NCBI GenBank assembly: GCA_964584255.1
Contig: CAZOZM010000002.1
Span: forward strand, 62,001 to 126,000
Reading direction: 5' to 3'
DNA length: 64,000 nucleotides
DNA from: UBA3775 sp964584255
GTDB taxonomy: Bacteria > Bacillota > Clostridia > Lachnospirales > Lachnospiraceae
Shown here: in pieces, positions 34,919 through 44,493 of the stretch
Numbering within the stretch: position 1 is the first letter of the stretch
How the letters are laid out: the number at the start of each line of letters is the position of its first letter
Program-made: the position numbers and the translations under genes
The notes under the pieces: model-generated
Told to the model about the DNA's origin: nothing
Databases searched by the model: none
What the model saw: the letters and a program-made list of their open reading frames with translations, nothing else

Positions 34919-36097
34919 TTATTCTCCGGATTCTGTATCTTCTGCCGCATATTCACCATATATCTTATCAAAGATATACTGGTCGGTTACATATTCCTTA
35001 AATGAATTCTCTCCATAATATCCGTCATAAAGTTCCTGATAATCCGCTACACTCGTGTCTGTTCCTGAGATGATTTTCTCGGCAAATGAATTAAAATCCT
35101 GGTCACTTAACTTGATTTTTTCCTGTTCACCGATTTCCGTAAGAAGGAGATGAAGTTTTACTTCCTGCTCAGACTGCGTCTTTAAGGCTTCTCTGAGTGC
35201 TTCTTCGGACTCATATCCGTTATTTGTTGCAAATGTAGCCAGTGTACCGTTATTTTCCTTACACATTTTCTCAAGTCCGGAAATATAATTGTTGTAGTAT
35301 TTATCTGTTTCTTCCTTCAAATCCTCAAACTCGGTATTCTTGAGAAGATATTCGGAATATGCACTTCTCATTATTGTTTCCGTATTGTTCTGACTGTCAA
35401 GATATCTCTTGATATTGTCCATACAATCATCCTTGGAAGCAAATCCTAATGTTGTATATCCATTTTCCATGGTAAGTTCTTCAGCCTTATTCTTATAATT
35501 CAGCGTAACCGTAAACACTGCCGGTTTTCCTGCCAAATCCGGGTTATTCTTATATTCTTCAGGGAACGTTACATTGATATCGAATGTTTCCCCGATTTTA
35601 TGACCGACAAGCTGCTCTTCAAAGGTGTCAATAAATGACTTGCTTCCGATTTCAAGATCTGTTGTTCCTTCACCACCTTCAAAAGCCTCACCGTCCATGT
35701 ATCCCTTAAAGGTTATGTTAATTACTTCACCGTTCTCGACAACCATTCCTTCAGAGTTCTCGATTTTAGTCAGTGCCTTTGCTCCGAGAAGTTTCTGATA
35801 ACTTACAAGATATTCATAGTAAGCCTGTGCATCACCTTCCGTTGCTGCCGGTGTTCTTTCATAGGTATACTTCTTATAGTCTGCCAGTTTCTTAATCTTG
35901 TTGTTTCCTCCAAAAAGTCCCATGCCGTCACATACAAGATAAACCACGCCTGCAACAATTGCGACAATACAGACAACTGCAAGAACAATAAGCGGCTTAT
36001 TCTTCTTTTTCTCCGCCGTTTTTTCGTTCTGTCCGTCATTTTCTTCGGCAGAATCATTCAACTGCTCAATAACATCTTCAATTTTTTCTTCCTTCAT
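34919..36097 (-). CDS. Membrane-anchored trigger-factor-like FKBP peptidyl-prolyl isomerase
   Basis: 392 residues. An acidic cytoplasmic tail, one membrane helix (35-57), then an outside FKBP domain at about 110-215 (VENGEVINITFKGYMDGEAF, FIDTFEEQLVGHKIGETFDI, VTFPEEYKN) and a helical trigger-factor-like C-terminal domain from about 225. Normal trigger factor is cytoplasmic and binds ribosomes; this one lacks the ribosome-binding domain and is turned outward, so it should fold exported proteins at the cell surface, like PrsA. Full length for this clostridial group. Upstream of its smaller paralogue. Confidence 0.82.
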   Translation of the reverse strand: MKEEKIEDVIEQLNDSAEENDGQNEKTAEKKKNKPLIVLAVVCIVAIVAGVVYLVCDGMGLFGGNNKIKKLADYKKYTYERTPAATEGDAQAYYEYLVSYQKLLGAKALTKIENSEGMVVENGEVINITFKGYMDGEAFEGGEGTTDLEIGSKSFIDTFEEQLVGHKIGETFDINVTFPEEYKNNPDLAGKPAVFTVTLNYKNKAEELTMENGYTTLGFASKDDCMDNIKRYLDSQNNTETIMRSAYSEYLLKNTEFEDLKEETDKYYNNYISGLEKMCKENNGTLATFATNNGYESEEALREALKTQSEQEVKLHLLLTEIGEQEKIKLSDQDFNSFAEKIISGTDTSVADYQELYDGYYGENSFKEYVTDQYIFDKIYGEYAAEDTESGE

Positions 36098-36189
36098 TTA
36101 AAATCCTCATTTCAATTTTTTCCCCTTTTACTTCTCCCAACCCGGAAACCGGCCTCAAATTTCATCTCAACCGGAAACCTTCGTATATT

Positions 36190-38142
36190 TTAAGGCAGGG
36201 GTGCATTTGTTCCACGGCATCCGAGAAGAGTTCCCGGAACACTTCTTACCCTGCTCTTAAAAGCTCTTTTATTGTCATACATCAGCCTGTCCGCCTTAAG
36301 AATAAACTCATCAACCATTGAATGTTCATCAGGTTTATTGATTGAAAGACCGATACTTGCATGAATCTTATATGGCTTTCCCGAATCTCTGTTATAGTTA
36401 TTCAGATAGTTTCTTATGCTGTTAACATAACGGTTTCCGCTTTCTTCGGCATTCTCCGCAATTCCTGCCACAACAAATTCATCACCGCCGAATCTTGAAC
36501 AGATCTCGTATTTTCGTGCATTGACAAGCATTGTATTTCCAAAGACCTTAAGTGCATTATCTCCTTCCGAATGACCGTAATTGTCATTTATGACCTTCAA
36601 ATCGTCCATGTCAATACTTGCAACGTACATTCCCCAACCGTTATTTATGCACGTTTTCATCATTTCAGGAATTGCCGTATAGAATCCTCTTCTGTTAAGA
36701 AGCTTGGTGAGCGGATCTTTTACATACATTTCTGCCATCTTCTCATTAACTTCTTCAAGTCTTTTATTTGCCATACTTAGTGACTTCTGATTTCTGAAAA
36801 TCTCCAATGTGTTTCCGACTGCATAATTAAATATCACCAGCTTGTCAAAGAACACATCCGTATCCTGCATTTCATGAACGGCATATCCGAAGCAGTTTCC
36901 CGCCGAATGAACCGGTAACACGATAAGAGGTTTGTCCGGAGACAGAAAACTTTCAATATTAGGCACAAGCTCCCGTTTATTAAATACGGTTCCGACCTCT
37001 ATTTCCGTTCCTTTCCTCTTTACAAGAATACGCATCTTGTCCTCATCACCCTCTTCCGATTGATGGGTACCGTAACTGAATTCCTTTATTGATTTATTAA
37101 CAGCTATTATTCCATTTGATACCATGTAACTGTGCATTATGGTAGCAACCTGTATTATACTGTCCTTTGTGCCGACCAGTGTCTGCATCTCATACATTAT
37201 CGACTGATAGGAAACATATTCCTTGTTAGCATAATACAGTCCGAAAATAACATCCGGCGAAATATGGTAATTCTTTTTTTCACATCCACAGGAGCCGGCA
37301 ATTCGGAACGAATAAGGAATCATATAATCCTTTTCAAGCTGTCCGCCTTCAAGATAGTCCTCTACAAGTTCCAAAACCTTATTTCCAACCGTTTCATAAT
37401 CCAACTCACATGTCGTAAGTTCCGGATCATTCCATTTGGATCTTGCTATTCCGTCAAAACCGGTTACGATAACATCCTCCGGAACTCTGATTCCCCTGAG
37501 TTTAAGCTGTTTGCAGGTTTCAATTGCCATTGCGTCATTCGCGCATATGATTGCTTCCGGAACATCTTTTTGAAGGAGTTCCTCAACCGCATTTCCTACC
37601 GGTCCTTCCCAGAAATATCCATATGCAAGTCTTTCTTTTTCGAAAGGTATCTTATTTTCTCTGAGTACTTTCTTGTATACTTCTTCCCTCTCTTCAGAAA
37701 ACTCGTTATTAGGATGTCCTGATATATAGTCTACTCTGCGGCATCCGTGTTCTTCGACAACATGTCTTATAAGTTTTTCGAAGGCACCCGTGTAATCCAT
37801 TCTCAGATTCACCGCACCGTCAAGATATCTGTCAATGGAAATCATCGGAACACCGTCCCTCCTGGCAGCATTCACAATCATATCCAGTGTTTTTTGTTCC
37901 TGTATCGTTTCCGAAAAACAGATAACGGCATCGAATCCCTCAAAACTGATATTTCTGAATATTGAACTTTCCCCTACATATGACGTTTCGCCTTCTCTTA
38001 TGATTGACGACGTACCAAATACTACCATGGCACATCTCTTTTCCTTTAAAGCATTGTAAATGGTTCTTATCCATTTAATGTTTGATCCGTCACTTACATT
38101 TGCTATACACACAGCTATCCGCTTGTTTTCAAGTGTTTTCAT
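36190..38142 (-). CDS. Periplasmic-binding-protein-fold (LacI-like) sensor fused to GGDEF diguanylate cyclase
   Basis: 650 residues. Residues 1-285 are the ligand-binding part of a LacI-type regulator (RIAVCIANVSDGS, AIICANDAMAIETCKQLKLR, VPEDVIVTGFDG) without its DNA-binding helix-turn-helix. A middle region (about 290-450) is GAF-like, a short coiled coil follows (452-472), and a GGDEF domain occupies 473-635 with intact SRFGGDEF at 549-556. No RxxD inhibitory site lies five residues before it. There is no signal or membrane helix, so the protein is cytoplasmic and probably makes c-di-GMP in response to an intracellular sugar or similar ligand. Transcribed alone. Confidence 0.85.
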   Translation of the reverse strand: MKTLENKRIAVCIANVSDGSNIKWIRTIYNALKEKRCAMVVFGTSSIIREGETSYVGESSIFRNISFEGFDAVICFSETIQEQKTLDMIVNAARRDGVPMISIDRYLDGAVNLRMDYTGAFEKLIRHVVEEHGCRRVDYISGHPNNEFSEEREEVYKKVLRENKIPFEKERLAYGYFWEGPVGNAVEELLQKDVPEAIICANDAMAIETCKQLKLRGIRVPEDVIVTGFDGIARSKWNDPELTTCELDYETVGNKVLELVEDYLEGGQLEKDYMIPYSFRIAGSCGCEKKNYHISPDVIFGLYYANKEYVSYQSIMYEMQTLVGTKDSIIQVATIMHSYMVSNGIIAVNKSIKEFSYGTHQSEEGDEDKMRILVKRKGTEIEVGTVFNKRELVPNIESFLSPDKPLIVLPVHSAGNCFGYAVHEMQDTDVFFDKLVIFNYAVGNTLEIFRNQKSLSMANKRLEEVNEKMAEMYVKDPLTKLLNRRGFYTAIPEMMKTCINNGWGMYVASIDMDDLKVINDNYGHSEGDNALKVFGNTMLVNARKYEICSRFGGDEFVVAGIAENAEESGNRYVNSIRNYLNNYNRDSGKPYKIHASIGLSINKPDEHSMVDEFILKADRLMYDNKRAFKSRVRSVPGTLLGCRGTNAPLP

Positions 38143-38166
38143 ATCTCCCCCAAGGTATCTCCCACA

Positions 38167-39108
38167 TTATAGCATCTTTATCTTTCTGAGTATCACCATC
38201 GTAATTGCACATACCAAAACGATTACACCGCAGATTATTTCAAAACCGTATGCCGTTGCCGACAAAGGCATCCACTCCTGCGCAACATTCATTCCATATA
38301 CTCCGGAGATAATGTTCGGAACCGACATTACGATTGTTATGGCAGCCAGGTACTTCATGACCCTGTTGAGTCGGTTGTCCATAATCGATGACATCAGTTC
38401 TCTGGTTCCGTTAAGTATGTCTCTGTATATTCCCGTCATTTCGATGGCCTGTTTGTTTTCTACAATTACATCTTCCAGGATTTCCTTATCCTCAGGATAC
38501 TGTTTTATCTTTCCATACCTGGTAAGTCTCTCAATAATTGCTCCGTTTGCCCTCAACGAGGTTGCGAAGTATACAAGCGTCGATTCAAGCTCATGCAGTG
38601 CAATAAGATCCTTGTCTTCCGTTGCATCACTTGTTCTCTCTTCAATTTCCGTACGTCTTTTGTCGATTACACGAAGATTGTTCTGGTATACCATGCAGGT
38701 CTTGTTAAGAATCTGATAAACAAATCTCATCTGCTTCTTTGTTGAGAATTCCTTAACATTGTTCTTTACAAAGAAGTCAAGCACCGGAGTATCTTCCGCA
38801 CAGACGGTTATTATTACATTTTCTCTTATAATCATTCCAAGAGGAATTGTTGTATAGTTGTCCTGGTCATGTCTTTTTTCTATTGCAGGGATATCCACGA
38901 CTATAAGCGTATAATCGTTGCTTACGTCGACTCGTGAGCTCTCCTCATCATCCATTGCCGCTCTGACATCGGCAACATCAATATCAAAAGTATTCGCCAG
39001 GTAAACGCTTTCTTCGTAAGAGGGGGCAACGGCTTTAATCCATCCGCCTTCTTCAAAAAACTGTTTTTCATGAAGCTTACCATTTTCAGTACGATAATAT
39101 TTTATCAC
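38167..39108 (-). CDS. corA: CorA-family divalent cation (magnesium) transporter
   Basis: About 313 residues from GTG at 39108, 7 nt after GGAGG; GTG at 39114 is only 1 nt from the site. A cytoplasmic alpha/beta funnel is followed by two C-terminal membrane helices joined by the GMN signature (SGVYGMNV, residues 274-276 counted from the first GTG). It forms a pentameric Mg2+ (or Co2+/Ni2+) channel. The Ni2+-dependent hydrogenase operon lies upstream but on a separate unit, with a gap of about 210 nt between them, so the link is only positional. Confidence 0.9.
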   Translation of the reverse strand: MIKYYRTENGKLHEKQFFEEGGWIKAVAPSYEESVYLANTFDIDVADVRAAMDDEESSRVDVSNDYTLIVVDIPAIEKRHDQDNYTTIPLGMIIRENVIITVCAEDTPVLDFFVKNNVKEFSTKKQMRFVYQILNKTCMVYQNNLRVIDKRRTEIEERTSDATEDKDLIALHELESTLVYFATSLRANGAIIERLTRYGKIKQYPEDKEILEDVIVENKQAIEMTGIYRDILNGTRELMSSIMDNRLNRVMKYLAAITIVMSVPNIISGVYGMNVAQEWMPLSATAYGFEIICGVIVLVCAITMVILRKIKML

Positions 39109-39324
39109 AGCCACACCTCCGTTTAGTACTTATGACGTCCTGCATCTTTTAAAGTTCGGTTACTACGCCTCCGAAAAAAATGTCCGACCATCTTTTTAAG
39201 TTTATATCTTTTGGATTTTTGTGTCAATCTCATATAAGAAATAAACACAAATAATGCACATATATTGCCTTCTTTTTCTGCCATCCGTGTCATCTTATCC
39301 GACTACACGCACCATTTGCGTTTT

Positions 39325-40302
39325 CTAACAGATTCTCGGCAGTCCCTCGCCTCTGAGTTTCAAAAGACCGACCTTTCCGCCGATTTCCGTATTAAGTATG
39401 AGATTTCCGCTTCCTTCCGCAACACAGCCTATTATTCGGGCATCTTTTCCGTACTTACTGTTTCTGATGATTTCAAGAACGTTTTCAGCCTCTGTTCCGT
39501 CTGCAATCACCACTGCCTTTCCTTCGTTGCCCATATACCAGCATTCAAGCCCCATCAGTCCCGCAAAACTCCTTACCGACGGATTTACCGGAATTTTTTC
39601 TTCAAATATGTTAATTTCAGTACCCGATGCTTCTGCCATCTCCTTAAGTACGGTTGCAAGACCGCCTCTCGTAACATCCCTCATTGCATGAACCGAATCT
39701 GCTTTTTTCTTCAGTGCATCTGCAATTTCCGTAAGCGGTGCAACATCCGATGCAATATCATTTTCCACCGACAGCCGTTCCGAAAGAATTGCCGCATGGT
39801 GATCCCCCATTGTACCCGTAACAATTACGGCATCGCCGGCTTTAATCTTTGCGGCAGACCAGTCAGTTTCCATAAAACCCACTCCGGATGTGTTTATGAA
39901 AATACCGCCTTTTCCCTCAACAACCTTTGTATCTCCGGCAGCAATAACAACACCTGCCTCCTTTGCCGTTTCCGCCATACTTTCTGCTATTTCACGGAGA
40001 GTGTCTGTATCCATCCCCTCTTCTATGATAAATCCGCAGGTAATATACTTAGGTTTAGCTCCTCTTACCGCAAGGTCATTCACCGTTCCGCATATCGCCA
40101 GCCTTCCGATGTCACCGCCGCGAAACATTATCGGATTAACGACAAAACTGTCGGTTGTTATGGCAAGTTTCTCCGCTCCATCCACCACGGTTGAGTCTTC
40201 CATTTGAGAAAGAAGCTCATTTCCGTAACTTTTACTGAATATTTCTCCTACAAGCTTTGATGTCATCTCACCGCCGCTGCCATGTGCCATTGTTATTTTC
40301 AT
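39325..40302 (-). CDS. hypE: Hydrogenase maturation protein HypE
   Basis: About 325 residues; the ATG at 40302 is 6 nt from GGAGG, while one at 40308 touches it. An AIR-synthase-like ATP-binding fold (HGSGGEMTSKLV, DSTVVDG, TTDSFVVNP, MRDVTRGGLATVL) ends in the essential PRIC tail, whose Cys accepts the carbamoyl group from HypF and is dehydrated to thiocyanate, the source of the cyanide ligands of the [NiFe] site. Last gene of the ech-hyp operon, 31 nt after hypD. Confidence 0.95.
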   Translation of the reverse strand: MKITMAHGSGGEMTSKLVGEIFSKSYGNELLSQMEDSTVVDGAEKLAITTDSFVVNPIMFRGGDIGRLAICGTVNDLAVRGAKPKYITCGFIIEEGMDTDTLREIAESMAETAKEAGVVIAAGDTKVVEGKGGIFINTSGVGFMETDWSAAKIKAGDAVIVTGTMGDHHAAILSERLSVENDIASDVAPLTEIADALKKKADSVHAMRDVTRGGLATVLKEMAEASGTEINIFEEKIPVNPSVRSFAGLMGLECWYMGNEGKAVVIADGTEAENVLEIIRNSKYGKDARIIGCVAEGSGNLILNTEIGGKVGLLKLRGEGLPRIC

Positions 40303-40339
40303 ACCCATCCTCCGGATTTTTTTATTTTGCTTTCTGCCT

Positions 40340-41389
40340 TCAACTCAGGTCAGCCTGATTATAATAGGCACAGCAGGCTCCTTCTTCCGAAACCATGCAT
40401 GCTCCCTGCGGATTTAAAGGTGTACATACTTTTTTGAAAAGCGGACAATCCACCGGTTTTATCCTTCCCATCAGTACCTGTCCACATTTACATGCGGAAT
40501 TTTTCACCGTATCCGTCTCGTAATCATCATTACCGGCATTAAGAAATTTGTATTCTTCCCTCAATACCAGTCCCGATTCTTTTACATTTCCCATTCCGCG
40601 CCAGTATGCATCCTTTTTTTCAAAGAAACGGCATACAAGGCTTTCCATACCTTCATTTCCGTTTTCATTTACGGCATTTCTGTAGCAGTTAAATACTTTT
40701 CCGTTCCCACGGTTACGCACTGCCACACACAGTGCCGCTGCCAGTTCTTCCGGTTTAAAGCCGGCAACAACAAAAGGTATGTTATATTTCACTGCCGCCT
40801 CATCAAAAATCCGGCTTCCGGTCACTGCGCAGACATGTCCCGGGGCAAGAAAGGCATCTATACCGGCATTTTCGCGACACAGTGCATCAACTATCGGCGG
40901 CATCATTTTAACCGACGTAAGAAGCTTCACGTTTTTGATTCCTGCCTCGATAACATCATTTATCAGAAGTGCATATGCAGGAACCGTCGTTTCAAATCCC
41001 ACGGCTGCGAAAACAAAGCACTTGTCAGGCTCTTTTTCCGCCATCGGAATAATGTCAAGCGGAGAATAAACCATTCTTACATCCGCACCTTCGCCTTTTA
41101 CCTGTGAAAGCGATTTTTCGCTTCCCGGTACTCTTAACATGTCTCCGAAAGATACTATTACATTCGCCCTGTCTTCTGACAAACTTATAAGCTTATCTAT
41201 ATATGCCGCAGAGGTGACACATACCGGACATCCCGGTCCCGATATCAGCTTTATCTTCGGTGAAATAAGCGTTCGTAATCCGCTTTTTGAAAGTGCGGAC
41301 GTATGACTTCCACAGATTTCCATAATGGTCATCTCTTCTCCGTCATACTCCGACAAAAACCTTACAAGTTCTTTTGTTTCGGCTTTCAC
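40340..41389 (-). CDS. hypD: Hydrogenase maturation protein HypD
   Basis: 349 residues from a GTG that overlaps the hypC stop (GTGA). Conserved cysteine motifs for the [4Fe-4S] cluster and catalysis are seen: EICGSHT near the start, SGPGCPVCVT around residues 50-59, and a C-terminal group (ACKCGQVLMG, PLFKKVCTPLNPQGACMVSEEGACCAYY). HypD forms a complex with HypC on which the Fe(CN)2CO unit is built. Confidence 0.95.
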   Translation of the reverse strand: MKAETKELVRFLSEYDGEEMTIMEICGSHTSALSKSGLRTLISPKIKLISGPGCPVCVTSAAYIDKLISLSEDRANVIVSFGDMLRVPGSEKSLSQVKGEGADVRMVYSPLDIIPMAEKEPDKCFVFAAVGFETTVPAYALLINDVIEAGIKNVKLLTSVKMMPPIVDALCRENAGIDAFLAPGHVCAVTGSRIFDEAAVKYNIPFVVAGFKPEELAAALCVAVRNRGNGKVFNCYRNAVNENGNEGMESLVCRFFEKKDAYWRGMGNVKESGLVLREEYKFLNAGNDDYETDTVKNSACKCGQVLMGRIKPVDCPLFKKVCTPLNPQGACMVSEEGACCAYYNQADLS

Positions 41390-41604
41390 TGTATTCCTCC
41401 GTTCATAAGCTCCGCCAGTTCCTTCATTTCAAGTGCATCTTTTTCACTCAGTTTCTGTATGATACACCCCGCATGTACAAGAACATGGTCTCCTTCCTTA
41501 ATATCAACAACCCCGCTACGGGCCCTTATTATATTTCCGTCAAAATCAATCTCTGCATATTTTTCTTCGGTTTTTATCACCCTTCCGGGCATGGCAACGC
41601 ACAT
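41386..41604 (-). CDS. hypC: Hydrogenase maturation chaperone HypC
   Basis: 72 residues starting MCVAMPGRVI; the Cys at position 2 carries the iron unit from HypD to the hydrogenase large subunit. The start has GGAGG. Overlap with hypD agrees with their forming a complex. 58 nt separate it from hypF. Confidence 0.95.
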   Translation of the reverse strand: MCVAMPGRVIKTEEKYAEIDFDGNIIRARSGVVDIKEGDHVLVHAGCIIQKLSEKDALEMKELAELMNGGIQ

Positions 41605-41662
41605 ATATCTTACCTCCGTCCGTCATTTTTCAGTCCCTGGGACTCCACGCGGCTGAGCCGCC

Positions 41663-43930
41663 TTATTCTTTCTTTTCAAGATATTTTGATGCCAGATAAA
41701 GCTGACCGGCCGCAATCCCGTCATCTCCCGGTGGAATTTCCCGGTTAAAGAAGCATCTGTACCCTGCTTTCTCCAGTGTATTCACGCATTTTTCAAGCAG
41801 AATTCTGTTTGCAAAACATCCGCCGCCGAATAAAACACAACACTCATCAGTTTCTGCGGTTCTTTTCGTTACATTTACAACCCATTCCGCAATTCCGTAA
41901 ATGAATCCTCTTGCAAGCGGAGCTTTTTCTACTCCTCCGAGCCTTGCCCTTACGATATCCTTAAGCAGTCCGACCGCATCTGCCGTCACACATCCATTCT
42001 CTTCTTCAGTTATCTCCATATGAAGTTCGAAGACTTCCTCCGTTTTTGCCGCCTCATATTCCAGCTCACACGCACATTGACCTTCATATTTGTTTTCTCC
42101 GCAGATTCCGATTGCAAATGCTGCCGCATCAAACAGCCTTCCCATCGAAGATGAATATACGACACCCATATTGTTTTCAACTGCTTTTGCCACAATTCCG
42201 GCTTCACCCGGTCCAAATCCAAGTCCGTCATCACCTGTCGATTCGCAATTATTCATTTTGTAGAGAGCGGAAAAATCTTCTTTTTCTTCTGCCATATACG
42301 ATGCAAAACATATGCCTGCTTTTTTACCTGCGCCATCACCTCCGGCAAGTTTTATTTCCCTTAAATGAGAAATTCTCTTCGCCGACTCAGGTTTTCCATA
42401 AAAAACTTCGCTTCCCCACATGCTTCCGTTCTCACCGAGCCCGGTTCCGTCAAAACAAAACATTATCACATTTTCTTCTATGCCAAACTCTGCTGCCACG
42501 GCAGCCCCATGTGCCCTGTGATGATATGTCTTTACGCCGTCCCGACCCGACTTTTCCGATGAAACGTAGAGCGGATGTGCATCATATGCCTTGAAACCTT
42601 CCTTAAATGAGAAAGCTTTCTTCATATATGTGGTTCCCCTGTCATACTCTTTTTTCACCCTCTCATGAGAAAGGTCTCCAAAAGACTGGCTGAGGAATAT
42701 TCTCTTTTCATCCAAAAAAGCAAAAGCACCCTTCATATCGGCTCCGAACGCCAGACCGTTTCCCGGAATCTCTGTATCCAGAGGAAGCGGCACAAATCCC
42801 CTTCCTCTCCTAAGTGTCTGCTTTCGTCCGCAGACAACCGCAACAATCGAATCATCAACCGGCGTAAGTATATCTCTGTCATTATACAGGACTCCGATTC
42901 CTGAAAATCCGAGCATTTCCTCATCATCGGTTATAATCGGTTCTCCCGATATGTTTGCACTCGTCATTACAAGTGCCTCAAACTCATCCGCAAGCATGTA
43001 CTGCAGTCCGTTTGACGGAAGCATGATTCCGGCATAGGGACTTCCTGACATAACTTCCTCACAGAGTTCCGATTCTTTTGCCCTCACAAGAACTATCGGA
43101 CGTGCCGCATCCTCAAGAAGTGACTTTTCAGACTCATTAATAAAACCGTATTTTCCGGCAGTTTCCGTATCCCTGACCATGATGGCAAAGGGCTTTTTCT
43201 CTCTGTTTTTTATTGTCCTCACTTCGGCAACCGCCGTCACTCTGTGAGCATCAGCCGCAATATGGTATCCTCCGGTATCCTTTACGGCAATCGCCCTGCC
43301 GCTTCTAAGATGATTTACCGCCTCCTCATATGCCCTCTCACCGTAACTCCGATTTCCCTTTTCATCCCTGAAAATAAGCACGGGTCCGCAGTCAGGACAT
43401 GAATTTGTCTGCGCATACATGCGCCTGTCACCCATTTTTTCATATTCCTTACGACAGTTTCTGCACATGCCGAATCCGACCATTGTCGTATTGGCTCTGT
43501 CATATGGCGTTTTATACATAATCGTATATCTGGGACCACACGAGGCACAGCTTATAAAAGGATAATGGTATCTCCTGTTATTCCTGTCCTTCAATTCATT
43601 TATACAACTGTCGCATATGCTTATATCTGCCGGCAGCACCGGTACAATACATTCGTCATTGCTCTCAGTAATGGTAAATCCGTCAAACTCACGATACTGT
43701 TTTTCCTCTGCCGAAACCTTCTCCGGACGGGCACCTTCCGGAAACGAAACATAAAGGCGGTGGATTATATCCTCCACCGCCTTTTCAGAAACAGTCACTT
43801 CTATTTTCACTATTCCCCCGGAATTTTTTACGGTACCGCATATGCCCATTTCCGAAAACATCTTTGCGATATATGGGCGATAGCCTATTCCCTGTACCAG
43901 ACCGGAAACGGTAAATTCATAGGTTTTCAT
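41663..43930 (-). CDS. hypF: Carbamoyltransferase HypF
   Basis: 755 residues with the full HypF order: N-terminal acylphosphatase domain (VSGLVQGIGYRPYI, 1-85), two zinc fingers (CDSCINELKD...CASCGPRYTI and CRNCRKEYE...CPDCGP, about 103-180), a YrdC-like domain (NHLRSGRAIAVKDTGGYHIA), and a C-terminal carbamoyltransferase (HHRAHGAAVAAEFG, MFCFDGTGLGENG, VLFGGGCFANRILLEKC). It makes the carbamoyl group that HypE converts to cyanide. It begins 14 nt after echF, tying maturation to the structural genes. Confidence 0.95.
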   Translation of the reverse strand: MKTYEFTVSGLVQGIGYRPYIAKMFSEMGICGTVKNSGGIVKIEVTVSEKAVEDIIHRLYVSFPEGARPEKVSAEEKQYREFDGFTITESNDECIVPVLPADISICDSCINELKDRNNRRYHYPFISCASCGPRYTIMYKTPYDRANTTMVGFGMCRNCRKEYEKMGDRRMYAQTNSCPDCGPVLIFRDEKGNRSYGERAYEEAVNHLRSGRAIAVKDTGGYHIAADAHRVTAVAEVRTIKNREKKPFAIMVRDTETAGKYGFINESEKSLLEDAARPIVLVRAKESELCEEVMSGSPYAGIMLPSNGLQYMLADEFEALVMTSANISGEPIITDDEEMLGFSGIGVLYNDRDILTPVDDSIVAVVCGRKQTLRRGRGFVPLPLDTEIPGNGLAFGADMKGAFAFLDEKRIFLSQSFGDLSHERVKKEYDRGTTYMKKAFSFKEGFKAYDAHPLYVSSEKSGRDGVKTYHHRAHGAAVAAEFGIEENVIMFCFDGTGLGENGSMWGSEVFYGKPESAKRISHLREIKLAGGDGAGKKAGICFASYMAEEKEDFSALYKMNNCESTGDDGLGFGPGEAGIVAKAVENNMGVVYSSSMGRLFDAAAFAIGICGENKYEGQCACELEYEAAKTEEVFELHMEITEEENGCVTADAVGLLKDIVRARLGGVEKAPLARGFIYGIAEWVVNVTKRTAETDECCVLFGGGCFANRILLEKCVNTLEKAGYRCFFNREIPPGDDGIAAGQLYLASKYLEKKE

Positions 43931-43944
43931 TTTCTGCTCCCGTT

Positions 43945-44484
43945 TTACATTTTGCTTACTTTAAGCTCTATGCATTTCTTAGGACAATTTTTCTCACAAA
44001 GTCCGCAGCCTATACACTTGGTTTTATCAAACTCCCATGTTTTTCCGGCTCTGTCAACCTTTATGGCCTGAACAGGGCACTTTTTGTCACATAAAGTACA
44101 ATATACACAGACATCCTTATCATAGACAGGATACTTCTTTTCAACTTCTTTATGGAATACCGTAACCTTCTTTTCATATTCCGGCGATGTGTATCCCGGA
44201 ACAATCCTCAGGCACTTCTTTACGCACTTTTCAACACAGAATCCGCACTGAACACAGTCGAAATTGTTGATTTCCCAATTTCCGCTTCTCTTGTCAACTT
44301 CGATTGCTCTCGGCGGACAGAATTTGGAACACAGGGAACATAGGGTACATTTATCAAAATCAATTTCGATATGTCCTCTGGTTCTCTCTTTATACTCGGC
44401 CGGTTTTTCCGGATAAGAGGTTGTAACCGGCTTTGAGAACAGGTTGTTAAGTACATTTCCTGCAAATTTAAATGGTTTAGCCAT
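43945..44484 (-). CDS. echF: Polyferredoxin subunit of Ech hydrogenase (EchF-like)
   Basis: 179 residues with four CxxCxxCxxxC motifs: C46-C56, C77-C87, C126-C136 and C157-C167, giving up to four [4Fe-4S] clusters. The two halves (30-95 and 115-172) are alike, so the classic two-cluster EchF/NuoI ferredoxin appears duplicated. It carries electrons between cytoplasmic ferredoxin and the small subunit. AGGAGG precedes the ATG. Other readings are a HycF- or HydN-like subunit, but its place after echE supports EchF. Confidence 0.85.
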   Translation of the reverse strand: MAKPFKFAGNVLNNLFSKPVTTSYPEKPAEYKERTRGHIEIDFDKCTLCSLCSKFCPPRAIEVDKRSGNWEINNFDCVQCGFCVEKCVKKCLRIVPGYTSPEYEKKVTVFHKEVEKKYPVYDKDVCVYCTLCDKKCPVQAIKVDRAGKTWEFDKTKCIGCGLCEKNCPKKCIELKVSKM

Positions 44485-44493
44485 GTTTTCCTC

